Positions 22,470 to 34,181 of a DNA stretch of 64,000 bases are shown here, piece by piece. How positions within the stretch are numbered: position 1 is the stretch's first letter; each line of letters begins with the position of its first letter. The notes under the pieces were generated by a model, which did not search any database, had not been told where the DNA came from, and worked only from the letters and a program-made list of their open reading frames with translations. Source of the DNA: Macrocystis pyrifera (lineage: Eukaryota; Sar; Phaeophyceae; Laminariales; Laminariaceae); NCBI GenBank assembly GCA_031763025.1, contig JASSKH010000006.1, forward strand, positions 7,933,691-7,997,690, in the 5' to 3' direction. The position numbers and the translations under genes are program-made.

Positions 22470-23640
22470 TGTGATATGAGTGAAGTACTCATGGGCTAAA
22501 GATATACCTGGTAGGCAATATAGTCTGCAGTTTTGTAGTCTCAGGAATACGAGAAAAATCCCAAGAATCGATTAGTCCGGTGGACATTCCGTTAGTCGAG
22601 AGTAGCGTTCTTTTAGGAATGTTCTCTAGGGCGGATAACCCGTTAGACGAAAGTAATGTTCCTTAACGAAGATAGGACCATAAAATGAGAAGTTCTTATT
22701 TATGCAGAAGAACGATCGGCAGCCATAGGAAAGTTCTTTAGGAGTACATCAGATAAGAGGAATTTAGGAGAGCTTGTGGCGTGGGGTGGGACGAGTATAT
22801 CTGGGCGTGGATTCCCTCCCCCCTATCTCTCACTTCTCTACCAGAGCACCTCCTCAGCTCTCGCCATCAATGAAGAAAATCTAAATCAGAAGAAGCGAAG
22901 CACTGCTTCCCAGCTGCCAGAAACACCTGCGTCCCTTACCCTTACCCTACCTCGGCCATCTCTTCACATCTGACGTCGCCGCATTCAACGAATATTCTGG
23001 CCAACCTTGGGACTGCAGCGCTTCTTCCGCCTTCGTGGGGTTTGGGTCTTATTACGAGGTGTGGGGGAATCTATAGCCTCATTTATTTTGTTTCGAACAG
23101 TCGCATCTTCGAACATCTTGTTCTGGTCGTTTGCGATGAGCTTTGCCATCACCCTTCGACAATCTTGTGGTTTGCATATACGACTATTCAGGGTGGGCTA
23201 ATGTGATATGAGTGAAGTACTCATGGGCTATATATATAGTTAATATAGTCTGCAGTTTGGTAGTCTAAGAAATACGAGAATAATCCAAAGAATGGATTAA
23301 CCCGGCGGATATTCCGTTAGTCGAGAATAATGTTCCTCAGCGGAGATAGGACCATAAAATGAGAAGTTCTTATAGTAGCAGAAGAACGATCGGTAGCCAT
23401 AGGAAAGCTCTTTTAGGAGTACATCAGATAAGAGGAATTTAGGAGAGCTTGTGGCGTGGGGTGGGACGAGTACATCTGGGTGTCGAGTCTCTCTCCCCTA
23501 CCTCTCACTTCTCTACCAGAGCACCTCCTCAGCTCTCGGCATAAATAAGGATCTAAATCAGAAGAAGAAAAGCACTGCTTCCCAGCTGCCAGTTACACCT
23601 GCGTCCCTTACCCTTACCCTACCTCGGCCATCTCTTCACA
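22470..23640 (+). mobile_element. TRIM-like LTR miniature element, complete structure
   Basis: 5' LTR 22470-22968 (499 bp), internal region 22969-23201 (233 bp), 3' LTR 23202-23640 (439 bp). LTRs begin TGTGATATGAGTGAAG and end CTCTTCACA. A 4-bp target duplication TCAC flanks it (22466-22469 and 23641-23644). The internal region has no coding capacity, so it depends on another element. The LTRs differ by about a tenth plus indels by eye, so the insertion is not recent. B' has the unfilled site at 41641-41644. Confidence 0.9.
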
Positions 23641-23644
23641 TCAC

Positions 23645-24699
23645 GTACATATATACAGCCCAGCTCGTGACCCAAACTCTTTTTCTGTCAAGATTTACCC
23701 CTCTAAAATACCTCACAATGTTTCCCACACGATATCCAAGCAGTTTCCCAAAAACGTTGGTGGTTGCCGTTGCAAGGGGGGTTTAGTGATGTTTGATGCT
23801 GAAGATCATAAACGAACTCACGCGGCACCCTTCGAGCATCGTTTGCTCTTGTATTACGTACCCCACCTCGGAGAAATATTCTGTTGCCCCCGCTTGATGA
23901 TCTAGATATTTCCAGAGCAGATGGGTCATCTATTCCCGATGTTGTATGATCTAGATCACGTCGCCGAGTGGCACCGGCATGATCCACAGGATCTACTCGT
24001 ACAGTGGTACATATTTTCTGGGTCGGATCTGCGCTATTCGTACGCAGATAGACCCTGCACAACCTCTCACGACGGCAGGTGATGAATTAGATTACACACA
24101 GTGTACAAGCAGTAGATAATTGTCTAACAGCTGGTTTTCCTACGCTACTTGGATGATGAGAAACACACTCGGCGTTCACTCTCTCGTGGATACGTATTCG
24201 TAGACTTCAGCAGCAGCACAGCAGCAGTCAGTCACTACAATACTGGTACTAAATCCAGAGACAAGGTGACTCTAGGGCACTCGGCGCGTCCCTTCGCTGC
24301 CAGGCGAAAGACAATCAGCGTGGGCTCGGACACTCGGGTCCTACGCGCAGTGCAGCGCACGCAGCGCGTCTTTTCGCGGCGCTAGACCACAACAACAGCA
24401 GGTGGTCTCGGCGTCGCGTTGCTCGACTCTCTGCACGCACAATGAATACGATTATCCGCATATGATAGGAAGACTGTTTAGATTTGCGCACTGCACAGCT
24501 GACAATGCGATCGGGTCAAAATCTGAAGCTCAAAGTATGAACCGCATCGGAAACAGCCTTACACCCTCGTCTGTTTATAATGGCGGCAAGATACTAAAAA
24601 CGCGACACTAAAGTAGGAAATAGTATGGTTGGTTCGCGGTGGAGAAGTAGGTTGGTTTTTCGCCATGTAGCGTTGCAGCATGGGCGGGTGGGCGGCAAA
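23645..24699. other. End of duplication B and unique flank; no supported gene
   Basis: 23690-24080 matches 41690-42060. Frames are open on both strands in both copies, but substitutions are mostly replacement changes on either reading, so I do not call a gene. A donor-like GGCAG/GTGAKGAA is shared at the end. Beyond 24125 the similarity stops. Confidence 0.4.
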
Positions 24700-25290
24700 C
24701 ACAACCCAAAGTACGGGCAACGGCTACACGGGGAGTTTGGCACGCCTTCTCGCAGCAGCAGCCTCCTTCCGACCCGCGCGCAGCAATGGTCAAGACAGCA
24801 CGAAAGAGAAGAGACAAGAAGAAGTATTAACGCAGCATGGCCGACTAGAGTACTACAGCAGTACTGTAGGTATTGAGGTTGCGACTCATAACCACGAAGT
24901 ACTAGTTCCACGCAAGCATACCAACACACGGTCTTGTTGCAAGGAGTGTGGTATCAGGAAAGGGTGATCTACGGGGGCTCGACAACCATGGTTGACGGAC
25001 GAGAGCAACAACGCAACACTGTTGTACACCCCTCGCGACAATTGTTGACTAGGATTACGGCTATACGAGAAACGGTTAAACGGGGAGTTTGGCACAACTT
25101 TTAGCAGCAGCAGCCTCCCTTCCACCCGCGCGCAACAAGGGTCAACACAGGGCGAAATAGAAATTTCAATCCGTATCATTAACGCAGCATGGCAGACAAA
25201 AATACTACAGCAGTTCAGCAGGTATTGAGGTTGCGACTCATACCCACGAAATACTACTGTAGTTCCACGCAAGCGTAATGACACAAGATA
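24700..25290. repeat. Tandem pair of a repeat of about 250 bp (copies E1, E2)
   Basis: E1 (about 24715-24935) and E2 (about 25052-25275) share GGGGAGTTTGGCAC, GCAGCAGCAGCCTCC, TTAACGCAGCATGGC, GTATTGAGGTTGCGACTCAT and GTTCCACGCAAGC. The offset is about 340 bp. A third, partial copy (E3) is at 26635-26830. Confidence 0.8.
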
Positions 25291-25682
25291 AAGGTTGTTG
25301 TAGGGGCAACCTGGTGTTTGAGGGGTAACGGGTAGTTAAGATGAACCAATGAAGGAGTGAGACTGTTTCGGAGAGTTTCCCATACAATAAGAAGGGATGT
25401 TTGGTACGGGGTGAGAACGAAAAAAAAATGGCAGTTCCGGATGATTGATGAGGAAAAATAATGGCAGTTCAGATACGAGCAAGCAGCGGTAGAGCGGTGT
25501 GAAGCGGGGTCGTCGGTGCAGCGAGTATCCAGGATAGAGAGCTAACGGGCAAGGCCCTGCACGAGCTGAATCGAACCGGGCAAGGGACGTCAGGGACTCG
25601 TCCAGTTGTTTTTTTCCAGCCCACCCTTCCGCAACATATTTCCACGGCGGATGGGCAAACGAAGGAGAAGGAGACACTTTGG

Positions 25683-26315
25683 TCGATTAGTAATGGCTTA
25701 ATGTCGATCGCAAAGGCCGTTTGAAACGGAATCAATACATATTGATCGTTTGGTTTTCGTGGTGGGTTCCCGATCGCACGGGCCGTTAGAAACGGAACCA
25801 CTAGAAAGCACGCGTAAGTGGTGGTCGATTAAGTTAAGACATAATCCCCATCGCACGGGCCGTTAGAAACGGAATCATCACATTGAATAATCGTTTAGCA
25901 ATCGTGGTGGGTTCCCGGTATGAACAGGCCGTTAGAAATGGAACCACCCGAAAGCACAAGCACATAGTGGTCGATTAGTAGTGGCTTAATCCCGATCGCA
26001 CCGACCGTTTGAAACGGAATCACTATACTCATAATCGTTTGGCAGTCGAGGTGGGTCCCCCGTATGAACGGGTCGTTAGAAACGGGGGAAAACACCCGAA
26101 AGCACGCGCAACGTAGTTAGTGGTCGATCAGCCGTGATTTTCCGAGAGCACGGGCCGATATAAACGGAGTCATGGATTTTTATTAATCGTTTGGCAGTCG
26201 TGGGAGGTTGCCGACATGAGAGGGCCGTTAGAAACGGAAGAATCCCGCGGAAGCACACACAAGTAGTGGTGGGTCAAGTGGGTTCCCCATCGCACGGGTC
26301 GTGAGAAACGGAACC
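25683..26315. repeat. Satellite with a short hairpin in each unit (nine units)
   Basis: CCGTTWGAAACGG-type boxes lie at 25717, 25783, 25860, 25929, 26005, 26073, 26155, 26225 and 26299. Spacings alternate between about 68 and 76 bp, giving a dimeric unit of about 145 bp. Half-units alternate contexts (GATCGCACGGG before the box and GGAATCA after it, against TGAACGGG before and GGAACCACCCGAAAGCAC after). The box is palindromic (CCGTTT-G-AAACGG in the best copies). No coding frame follows the period. Confidence 0.85.
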
Positions 26316-26634
26316 ACGAGACCGTGTTAGCAATTCAGAGCCCCGGACTGAGCGGGTGCTCTGGAGGGGGAGGCGTTCCACTAGCGAAGCGCGACCGGTA
26401 AGGAGGTCGACCGCGTTTCGCTTGTGTGGGTGGGGGGGGAGGCGTAAGCAAGCGAAAAGGGACGGGGCGACCCCCCCCCCCCTTTCTCTCTCATCCCTCC
26501 GTCTATTTTATATAGGGGTAAGGAAGGCGTACGCATGCCGGGGGGGGACGGGCCAGGGCAGCCCCCCCCCCCACCATTTCGGCTTCTTCAATTAATATCA
26601 AGCATTTTTTTCGTCGAAGTGGACAACCAAAGGT

Positions 26635-26830
26635 CTGGTTGCAGAGAGTGTGGAAACAAGGCAGGGAGATTCACGGGAGCTCGTCAACTATGGTTGACGG
26701 ACGAGAACAACGGTGCAACACGGCTGTTTCCTCGCAACAATTGTTGACTAGGATTACCGCTATGCGGGGCGTTTGGCACATCTTCTCGCAGCAGCAGTCT
26801 CCTTCCGACCCTTGCTGTGCGCGGCGTGCT
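26635..26830. repeat. Repeat E, third copy (partial)
   Basis: It shares TGGTTGACGGACGAGA, CAACAATTGTTGACTAGGATTA and the GCAGCAGCAG block with E2. It lies beyond the hairpin satellite and runs in the same orientation. Confidence 0.75.
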
Positions 26831-29141
26831 TCCGAGATGAACTTTTGTGCCCGTGCATCGGTAACTCTTTGCGCTCGGGCTTCCATCCTTGCGAGTCTTT
26901 CCGATCGAGCCGCAAGTGCTCTGGGACCTCGCACGGCGTCAAGAACCTCTGAAGTGTCTTTGCGCTGATGCTGCCGCTTGCTGCTGCTGCTGCTGCTGTT
27001 GTTGTTGTTTGATAAATACTCCGATTCACTATCGAGCAGGAAGCGACCCTGCCATAAAACGCTACAGAACATATCGCAACCCCATGGGGTCAAGACCTCG
27101 CAGCCAGAAGCGACCTTGCACGGCCGTGTGCAAGCGGCGGGCAACGACTTCATTAACACCATTAGCTAATCCCGCTGCGTGAACCATGCTTTTACAAGGT
27201 GATCTCACTTTTGTTGCGATCCATGCGCTGCAGCCAATTTCCGAAAGATTTCGCTGCTCGTACCGACTCTGGCACAAGCGATTGTCTGGAAGCGATTGTC
27301 CGACGAGTGGGTCTGGGTCGCGTAGTTCAAGGCGCAGGGCTCCGTTGAATCCGAACGTTGGCCCAGACTGCTTGTATGTGTGTCCGCTATCGCGCGGTAT
27401 ACACGTCAACGTCGGCGGTGGTTTGGGGCCAGATTTTGCGAGGATTGGAGTTTCTTTTTGAGGGAAGACAGACAGACAAGTTTCGAATTTCCGCTATAGA
27501 ATCCGTAGGCAAACCTAGGGAATTTCGAGTTTGTCTAAGTCACCTGTCAAAGCCACAGCACCTATATACCGAACCTCAGTTATGTTTGATGTGAGGGAGG
27601 CAAGGGCAGCAACCACCACCACCACCACCAACAACAAGTTTCTGCCTCCATATACTGGTGCTCGAACCCTCATATACCCGTTCCACCACCAACATCAACC
27701 ACAAAAACGAGTAAACAAAGACGGCACACAAGCCGCTGATTGTTGCCTGGCATCATAGTAGTGTAAGTAGTTCATACAGAGGGCTGAGTCACAGCGTGGA
27801 GGGAGCGACGCGTGCCACGACAGGGGCGGCTGGTGGGCCTTGGGGAGGGCTGTTTATAGTGTTGTGCCACGCGGGGGCGGGGTGTGACAAGCGCAGCTCT
27901 CGCCTGGATGAAGATCGCCAAGCGCAGAGTGCAGATCGCCTGCACGAGGGACCCGCTGAGAGCTCGTCAAGACAAGAGCAGTTTGCAGCGTATCTTATCT
28001 ACCCGTATAACCGGGCACTTTCTTATATGAAAAAAAATAGCTTTAGTGCGGCCGCTCACCGAACTTCTCGATTTTTTTTGCATATATTCTTCCGATTTTT
28101 TGTGTGGAAAACCTGTTTCTCTGGATGGCTGAATTTCTTATGGGACGCGTTGAAATTCATTTCCAGGGGAAAACGTGCGTAGGTTCGGTAGAGAGTGAGC
28201 AGAGGGGGGGTTAGCCAGGCAGCTTCGCAGAGAGACAGCCGGACAGGTTTTGAGTTTTGCTCGTAGAGATCCCAGATAAACTGGGAAATATAATAAGGCT
28301 TCAAGTGATGGTATTGGATTGAATCGTGCATTACTGCACAACATTGTCGGAATGTAAATGAAAATGGAGGTAGCACCGGTCGAAAAGTTAACGAAAAAGG
28401 ATTCAGCGTAGATGCTTACACTGCTGTAGAATATCGGCGTTCCTGTTCTAGATAATTTCTGTTATTTTCGGTGCTAGAATCATTCTTAACGACCCGATGT
28501 TTTTTCGAGTTTTTCCTGAAATTCGACTTTTGCTGAAAAGAGGGAAGATGACAATATTGACAATTACAGGAGTAGCTCATTGAGATAATCGTCCGGACGA
28601 GCTACAGTAATAGATTGTTGAAATAATCGTCCAACTGATACAGAACCGTCACTACAACAGCTGCCGCCCTCGCGGAAGTCATACGCATGACAGTCCAACT
28701 GGTGGTGTCGGCCTAGCTAGGAGGCAAGCGTCCGTGCGTAGGGCCGTGAATACATCAGCTTTGCGTGACAACGCCCAAGGCGACAAGACTATCGGCTGTT
28801 GCTCTCAGCGCTGCTCACAGCGCGCGAGCGACTTACGTCGGCACGCCGTCTTTGTTGACTCGGCGAGGTGAGCCCAGAAACCTACAGCGCTTTCTGCGAT
28901 CGGCCACGACCTGTTACTGGCCTCGGGACTGACGCCGGGAAGTCGTGCGCCCTCGCAAGTGGTGCCACGGCTCAAGCGGTGCGCCTGCGGTGCAGCGGCC
29001 CGATTATCCGTCCCCATTTTCTGTTTTTCTCGAAAAACTTGAAATAGGGTTTTTCCTCAGTCCAAGTTTCTCGGTTTTCTCAGGGGAAACTAGAAAAATA
29101 TTACATTACCAGCGCTCCATTTTTCGATTCGGCCCTCCTTA
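26831..29141. other. No supported gene; microsatellites
   Basis: A (CTG)n(TTG)n run lies at about 26976-27009 and an (ACC)n run at 27613-27632. A minus-strand frame over 26671-27162 encodes Ser/Asn runs from the first of these plus an Arg/Ala/Glu-rich stretch and part of repeat E, so I regard it as a by-product. Nothing else is identifiable to 29141. Confidence 0.4.
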
Positions 29142-29640
29142 GGGGGGGGGGGGGGGGTGGGGTACTCATGTTGTGGAGGCCGTAGTCGTGTGACCACAGA
29201 TCCTCGCATCCTTACAATGCCGGGACGGAGAACGCCGGGTTTTCACCGACCAGGCAGACGTTGCTTGCACCAGGCGTCAAGCGCCGTGAGGTATTGGGGG
29301 GGAAAGGCATGAAGGGTGAGCTGCATATAACTAAAAACCGCTTTTGAGGCGGGATTTCTTGTAATGGATAGCAGCTCCGAATCGATTAGGCTTCTGATGT
29401 GGCCACTTCCAGAGACGGCAAAGGGCATACTATGTAACGGCCTAGTGGGTGCTTCAACACATACATAGTATGCGACACGAGCATCTCCTTTGTGCGGAGT
29501 CAAGGTTCTCCACCTCGCACAAATGATTTTTAACTCGACCATCAGTCGTGGTGACCGCCAAAAAACAAAGCGGCACCCCGGTTGTATAGCTCGCGCAATG
29601 AGAGGCGTATTTCACAGCGTCGTCGCCAACCGAGGGTGTA
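29142..29640 (-). mobile_element. C-tailed retroposon B, nearly full-length core
   Basis: Read on the minus strand it runs from GGTTGGCGACGACGCTGT to ACATGAGTACCCC followed by about 20 C (plus-strand G run at 29142-29158). This copy shows the GAGTAC-C(n) 3' end most clearly. Confidence 0.85.
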
Positions 29641-29644
29641 TGTG

Positions 29645-30137
29645 GTGAACTCGATATAATGCATGGCCGTAGTCGTATGACCGTAGACCCTCGCATCCCT
29701 AGAATGCCGGGACGAAGCGCGTCAGGTTTTCACCAACCAGGCAGATTCTGTTTGCACCAAGCGCAAAGCGTCGTGGGGTGTTCGGCGAGTCGCCTGAAGG
29801 GTGAGCTGCATCCTACTAAGAACCGCTTGTGAGACGGACTTACACATAGGTGACAGCACCAAGGAGTTGATATGTTTGCGGTGTGGCCACTTCCACAGGC
29901 AGCAATGGGTATAGTATACTATGTGTCTGCCTCGTGGGTGCCTTACCATAGACACTACGTGATGCGATCATTCTCCTTGTACGGAGTAAAGGTTCTCCAC
30001 CCCGCACAAATTATTCCACTCGGTCGCCAGCTGTGATCGACCGCCAAAACAAAATGAAGAAAAAAGACGTTGCCCTGATTGTCTTGCTCACGCAGCAAGA
30101 GGCATGGCTTACAGGGTCGTTGCTAATCGACATCACC
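29645..30137 (-). mobile_element. C-tailed retroposon B, second copy directly upstream
   Basis: Same order as its neighbour and head to tail with it. Its 3' end stops at ATTATATCGAGTTCACC with no C run. It retains the purported 5' block TTAGCAACGACCCTGT. Confidence 0.8.
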
Positions 30138-30400
30138 CCAACCATTTAAGGAGGCGTGAAGGTGGCGGGAGGGCGGGACGGAGGGGGGGAGAACGGGGGT
30201 GGGGGGAACGAGGCGGGGCCACGGGATGGAAGCCGGGAAGAGGGCACACCCGGGAGGGTAAGGAGGCGTGCACGGGGTAGAGAGGAGCGGGGGGGGGAGA
30301 AGGGGATGCGGGGGGGCCGGGGGGGCGGGGGGGGGGCGGGGGGCGGGGAGCGGAACGGGAGGGCACGGCGCGCGGAAGTATCAGAGACAAAGAGATATAA
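30138..30400. repeat. G-rich low-complexity tract
   Basis: Dominated by GGGG runs and AGGCG/GGAACGG words. It has G-quadruplex potential on the plus strand. Open frames here are by-products of composition. Confidence 0.8.
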
Positions 30401-30447
30401 TTGAACTATCACAGCTTGTCCGGCGGCATTCCTCATTAAAAAACGCC

Positions 30448-30520
30448 GGGGGGGTACTCATTTGTTTCTTGCCTTAGTTATTTGAGCATTGACCACACAC
30501 CCCTTTCGAAATGAAGCACG
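30448..30520 (-). mobile_element. LINE 3' end, extremely 5'-truncated
   Basis: TACTCATTTGTTTCTTGCC onward matches the last 65 bp of the LINE at 53696 (minus strand), with a short G run before it. A second retroposon end follows at once. Confidence 0.75.
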
Positions 30521-30524
30521 TATA

Positions 30525-30701
30525 AGGGGGGGGTATTCATGCCGTGCATGGCCGTAGTCGTATGACCATATCCCTTCGCATCCCTTCTATGCCGGGACGG
30601 AGCACGTCGGGTTGTCAGCGACCAGACAGACAATGCTGGTACCATGCACGAAGCGCATTGAGGTGTTGGGCGTGACGCATGAAGGGTGCGCTGCATGAGA
30701 C
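30525..30701 (-). mobile_element. C-tailed retroposon B, 5'-truncated
   Basis: It begins (3' end) with a G run and TATTCATGCCGTGCATGGCC and stops near GGTGCGCTGCATGA. Confidence 0.8.
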
Positions 30702-30724
30702 AAACACTCACAAACCATCACCAA

Positions 30725-31030
30725 AGAAACACAACCAAGGAAAAGGCTGAGGCTAAGGACAAGGCTAAGGTCAAGGCTAAAAGACCATGGCTAAGACCAA
30801 GGCTACGGCCACGGGTTAGACCGAGGCGAAGGCTAACTAGGGCAAAGACCAAGGCCAATGTTAGGGCCTATTGAGGCCAAAGATAAGGCTAAGGCCAACA
30901 CCAACACAGCGACCACCGTCAACACCGGCACCAAGACACTAGGCTAGGACGAAGGGGTACGGCCAACACGAAGAGCCAAGGCACATACATGACCAAGGCT
31001 AAGGGCCAACGTCAAGACAAAGAAGGCCTC
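30725..31030. repeat. Degenerate hexanucleotide minisatellite (AAGGCY)n
   Basis: Variants AAGGCT, AAGGCC, AAGGTC, AAGACC and AGGGCC repeat through the stretch. Its KAK-type frame is a by-product. Confidence 0.85.
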
Positions 31031-31095
31031 GCTGCCTTCCACGCACCCCCCCTGGCCCCGTTCCGTCAAAATGCCCCCCCCCCCCCCCCGCCACT

Positions 31096-31147
31096 TATGG
31101 TCATACGACTACGGCCATGCATATATCGAGTACCCCCCCCCCCCCCC
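31096..31147 (+). mobile_element. C-tailed retroposon B, 3' end only
   Basis: TATGGTCATACGACTACGGC followed by CGAGTAC and about 14 C. Only the last 50 bp of the family are present, preceded by another C run at 31075-31090. Confidence 0.8.
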
Positions 31148-31432
31148 ACCCGCTACCCTTGTCATATCTTGCCGAGGACAGCCGTGGTTATTTCGCTGTT
31201 TAATATTCCCGTACCGCCCCCTCTGCGCGGATACGAGGGATCCGATTCTCCTGCGCATATATCTTTTGTTCTGTATCCCTGCGTATATGATGTTGTCTTC
31301 ACATTCAACCGTTCTCCTGCCTTCTGCTCAACGAAATAGTTGTATATCTTCACTGGTACCTGGTATAAAACGGGCTGAATAACGGGAACAAAAATGGAGC
31401 ATACGAGTACCTGGTAAGAAATTAAAGCCTCC

Positions 31433-31490
31433 TATTATTGCGGGAGACCATAGTAAATAGGACCTACGGTATGCACAAAAGCCTATATAG
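31433..31490. mobile_element. MITE, TACGGGGGACC family, half copy
   Basis: GCGGGAGACCATAGTAAATAGGACC followed by family interior sequence (TGCACAAAAGCC). Opposite orientation to the copies at 1698 and 4208. Confidence 0.55.
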
Positions 31491-31856
31491 AACTACGTAT
31501 AGACATCTCGATCTCTGAGTGTGCTCGGTTGGTACATCCCTGGCCTCTCGGAGCTCCCACTTGGGAATCGCCTCCTTATACTACTTGCCGGACCTTTGCA
31601 GCGGGTCTTTGTTTTCTCCAGTTTCAGCAAGAACAGCGGCAGCTCATCCCCGGAAGAATTATTCACATTTAGAGCCATACCATACTAAAATTCAACAACA
31701 CTCAATCAATCTATAAATATTTGTGAAAGGAAAAGGTTTCGACATGTTGCAACGTCATATCATTCTCCCTTGTTCGGGTTATGTAGTATCAGTGCGCAGA
31801 ATGATTATTTAAAATTGTCCTGTTGACCCGGGCAGCATCCAGGGGAGCCGCTGGTC

Positions 31857-34143
31857 TATATCTTTGACAAGGAATTACATACCTGGCATAGAATACGCGC
31901 GTTCGGTTTATTACAAGTAAAAATGGAATACAGACGAGACGTATTACGCAGCTTGCAAAGTTGAGTATCAACTATTCAATCAGTCGAACTCACAGCTGAC
32001 GTTTTTTTTTTTTTTTTTTTCAAGTTCTCTTTTGGGCACTTTCAGTCTTTTTTTTTTTCTTCTTCTTTCGTTTCGTGTGCGTGCGTGTACTCGGAGCACG
32101 GCATCGCGGGCGAACACGGCGCCGTCGCGGGTGTCGGCGGATGGTGGCCGGTAGAGAGGGGATTGCAAGGAGCGTGGTCGCCGGTTTCGTGGCTAGGCGT
32201 CGCGTGTGCCTCGAGGCACGAGGGAAGCATGAATGGGCTCCGTCTGGCCTCCATTTGTGGCTTCTGATAGAGTATATACGAGTTTATACGGGTCGTTCGG
32301 CGATTGCAATATAATATTCAAGCGGTGCTTATTTTTGCGACCGGGCTTGAAGCTCAAAGAGGCAGGTAGGCAGGCTGAGCACCAACATTGTCGAGCTGGC
32401 GAACCACGATCACGGTGAGCACCGGGCCTCACGCGAGGCGGGCGACGGGGTCCACTGTGGCAGAGAGTGAGGGAAGCTTTGCCCGGATCGAATCGGTGGC
32501 GAGATCGTTACGAGAGGGGCGGGCGGCGTACGAGGCTGAGGGAGAAGCTCTGCTGTTTGATTTTTAGATTTTGTTATGGGCAGATGCCCAAATCAGGTAT
32601 ACCTGATCCGTTTGAGCCAAAATCAGGTACATGCTAAAGCCAAGTAAAAAACGCGCGCCACGAACGGTGTGATATCCATTACAATCCGGAAAAAAAAGAA
32701 TGCGCCTAAAGCATTAATCGTGCCACATGGCCTCCAAAATCTGAATTGTTTTGTTTTCTTCAGGGTGTAGGTACCACGGGCTCCACTTGGACCCTGCAAA
32801 GAGTCACTATAAATATGCTTCGTTTGTGTCGCCACGGCGGGAGCGCCAAGAGTATTTACTCTGGCGCCCCCCCCCCCCGTTGACAGCTTTAAAGCTTCCA
32901 GACCGTCCTCGCGGAACCGCCTGCTCGGCACGAAATTATCTCGACGAAACACCGAGTGTCCATGGTGCTGTAAAGACTGCTGTGAACATAGAAAACAACA
33001 GTACACACAACAACTAACTGGAGCACATCGCACACCCCAAAGGAGAAAAGTGAAACCAGCGTACGCATGTATGCATGTATAATATACGTACTTTTACTTT
33101 TACGTACGACGTACGAGTACAGAGTTTACGTACGAGTACAGAGTTTATACGTCAATACAGAAGAATTTCAACCGAGGGAGGGCAGAGGCATACGGAGAGA
33201 AAACACAGTTTAGTGTACGTATGGCCTCTCTGATTGGTTCAAAGTTGGCCAAAATCAGTTGAAAGCTAGACAGAGTAGAAAAAATCAGGTGTACCTTGGC
33301 CTTTTCGTGCCAAAATCAGCTACAATGTCAGCTTGGCCAATAGCAGGGCTCCTGGAGTGTGTTTTGTACTTGATTTCAGTATGTAACTGTTTTTGGCACG
33401 AAAGTGGCCCGGTATACCTGATTTTGGGAAAAAGCCTTTTTTTATTCTTTTCTTTTTGACCGGTGTATGGTGTTGCAATCAGGCAGGAAATTATTACACG
33501 AAAGGGGACAGGGATTTTTTTTGTCTTTCAGAATTTTTCGGTTTCATCGTTTTTGCTGTGCTGCTGTGCCGTGCTGTGCTTTATCTTTCGTACATACGAG
33601 TACAGACACAGAGCATACCGAAAGAAGAAAATAAGTACCTTACCTGGGGTGTGTACGTACGCACGACATGTGAGCGAGCGTAGCGGAAAACCGACCGCGA
33701 CGCGAAGCGTATGTGGCGTCAGAGCTGTTTTCTCCTGAAGCATGGCGGCGGGACTCTTGGCATATTATCAAGTTGCCAGTTTGCAACTACAGCAGTCATG
33801 AAAAACGGGTATAATTTTATATCATGGACCTCTGGCCGCTTCGGATAATTTTATGTACTATTCCTTCATGAGCGAGCGTAGCGGGCGGCGTAGGCCGCCC
33901 GCGGAGCGAAGCGCCTTGTATTTACCTATTTTCACTAACAATATTTGGTCCTATTTACTATTATTATGGTCCCCCGTAATAATACAAGTGTGTGTTCTAT
34001 CAACAATAAGTACTCCTGGTACTTATAAAATATCAAAATAGACGTACGTGTACCTGGTACCGATGTATTCCGTACATTTCCAGGTACTTGTACAGGTATG
34101 ATGCAAAGTGTAAACCGTCGCAGGATAATATGTGATCGTCCCG

Positions 34144-34181
<38 letters not shown>

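Larger units (their letters stand above)
17858..24125. repeat. Segmental duplication B, copy 1
   Basis: Matching order and orientation with 36055-42115, from AGTGCAGGATAGTCTTACCC onward, through the PHD-bromodomain gene and the GGA tract, to GACGGCAGGTGA near 24075. Identity looks like 80-85 percent outside the gene, clearly older than the A/A' pair. Copy 1 lacks about 736 bp present in B' (36467-37202) and carries an LTR element that B' lacks (22470-23640). Confidence 0.85.

Noticed and set aside
23703-24062. Minus-strand frame of 119 codons with a counterpart of 145 codons at 41607-42044
   Set aside because: Open in both duplicates, but the differences I checked are nearly all replacement changes on either strand, so there is no sign of selection on protein.
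25683-26315. Regularly spaced hairpin repeats resembling a CRISPR array
   Set aside because: The spacers are themselves repeated in two alternating types and the setting is eukaryotic, so it is a satellite.
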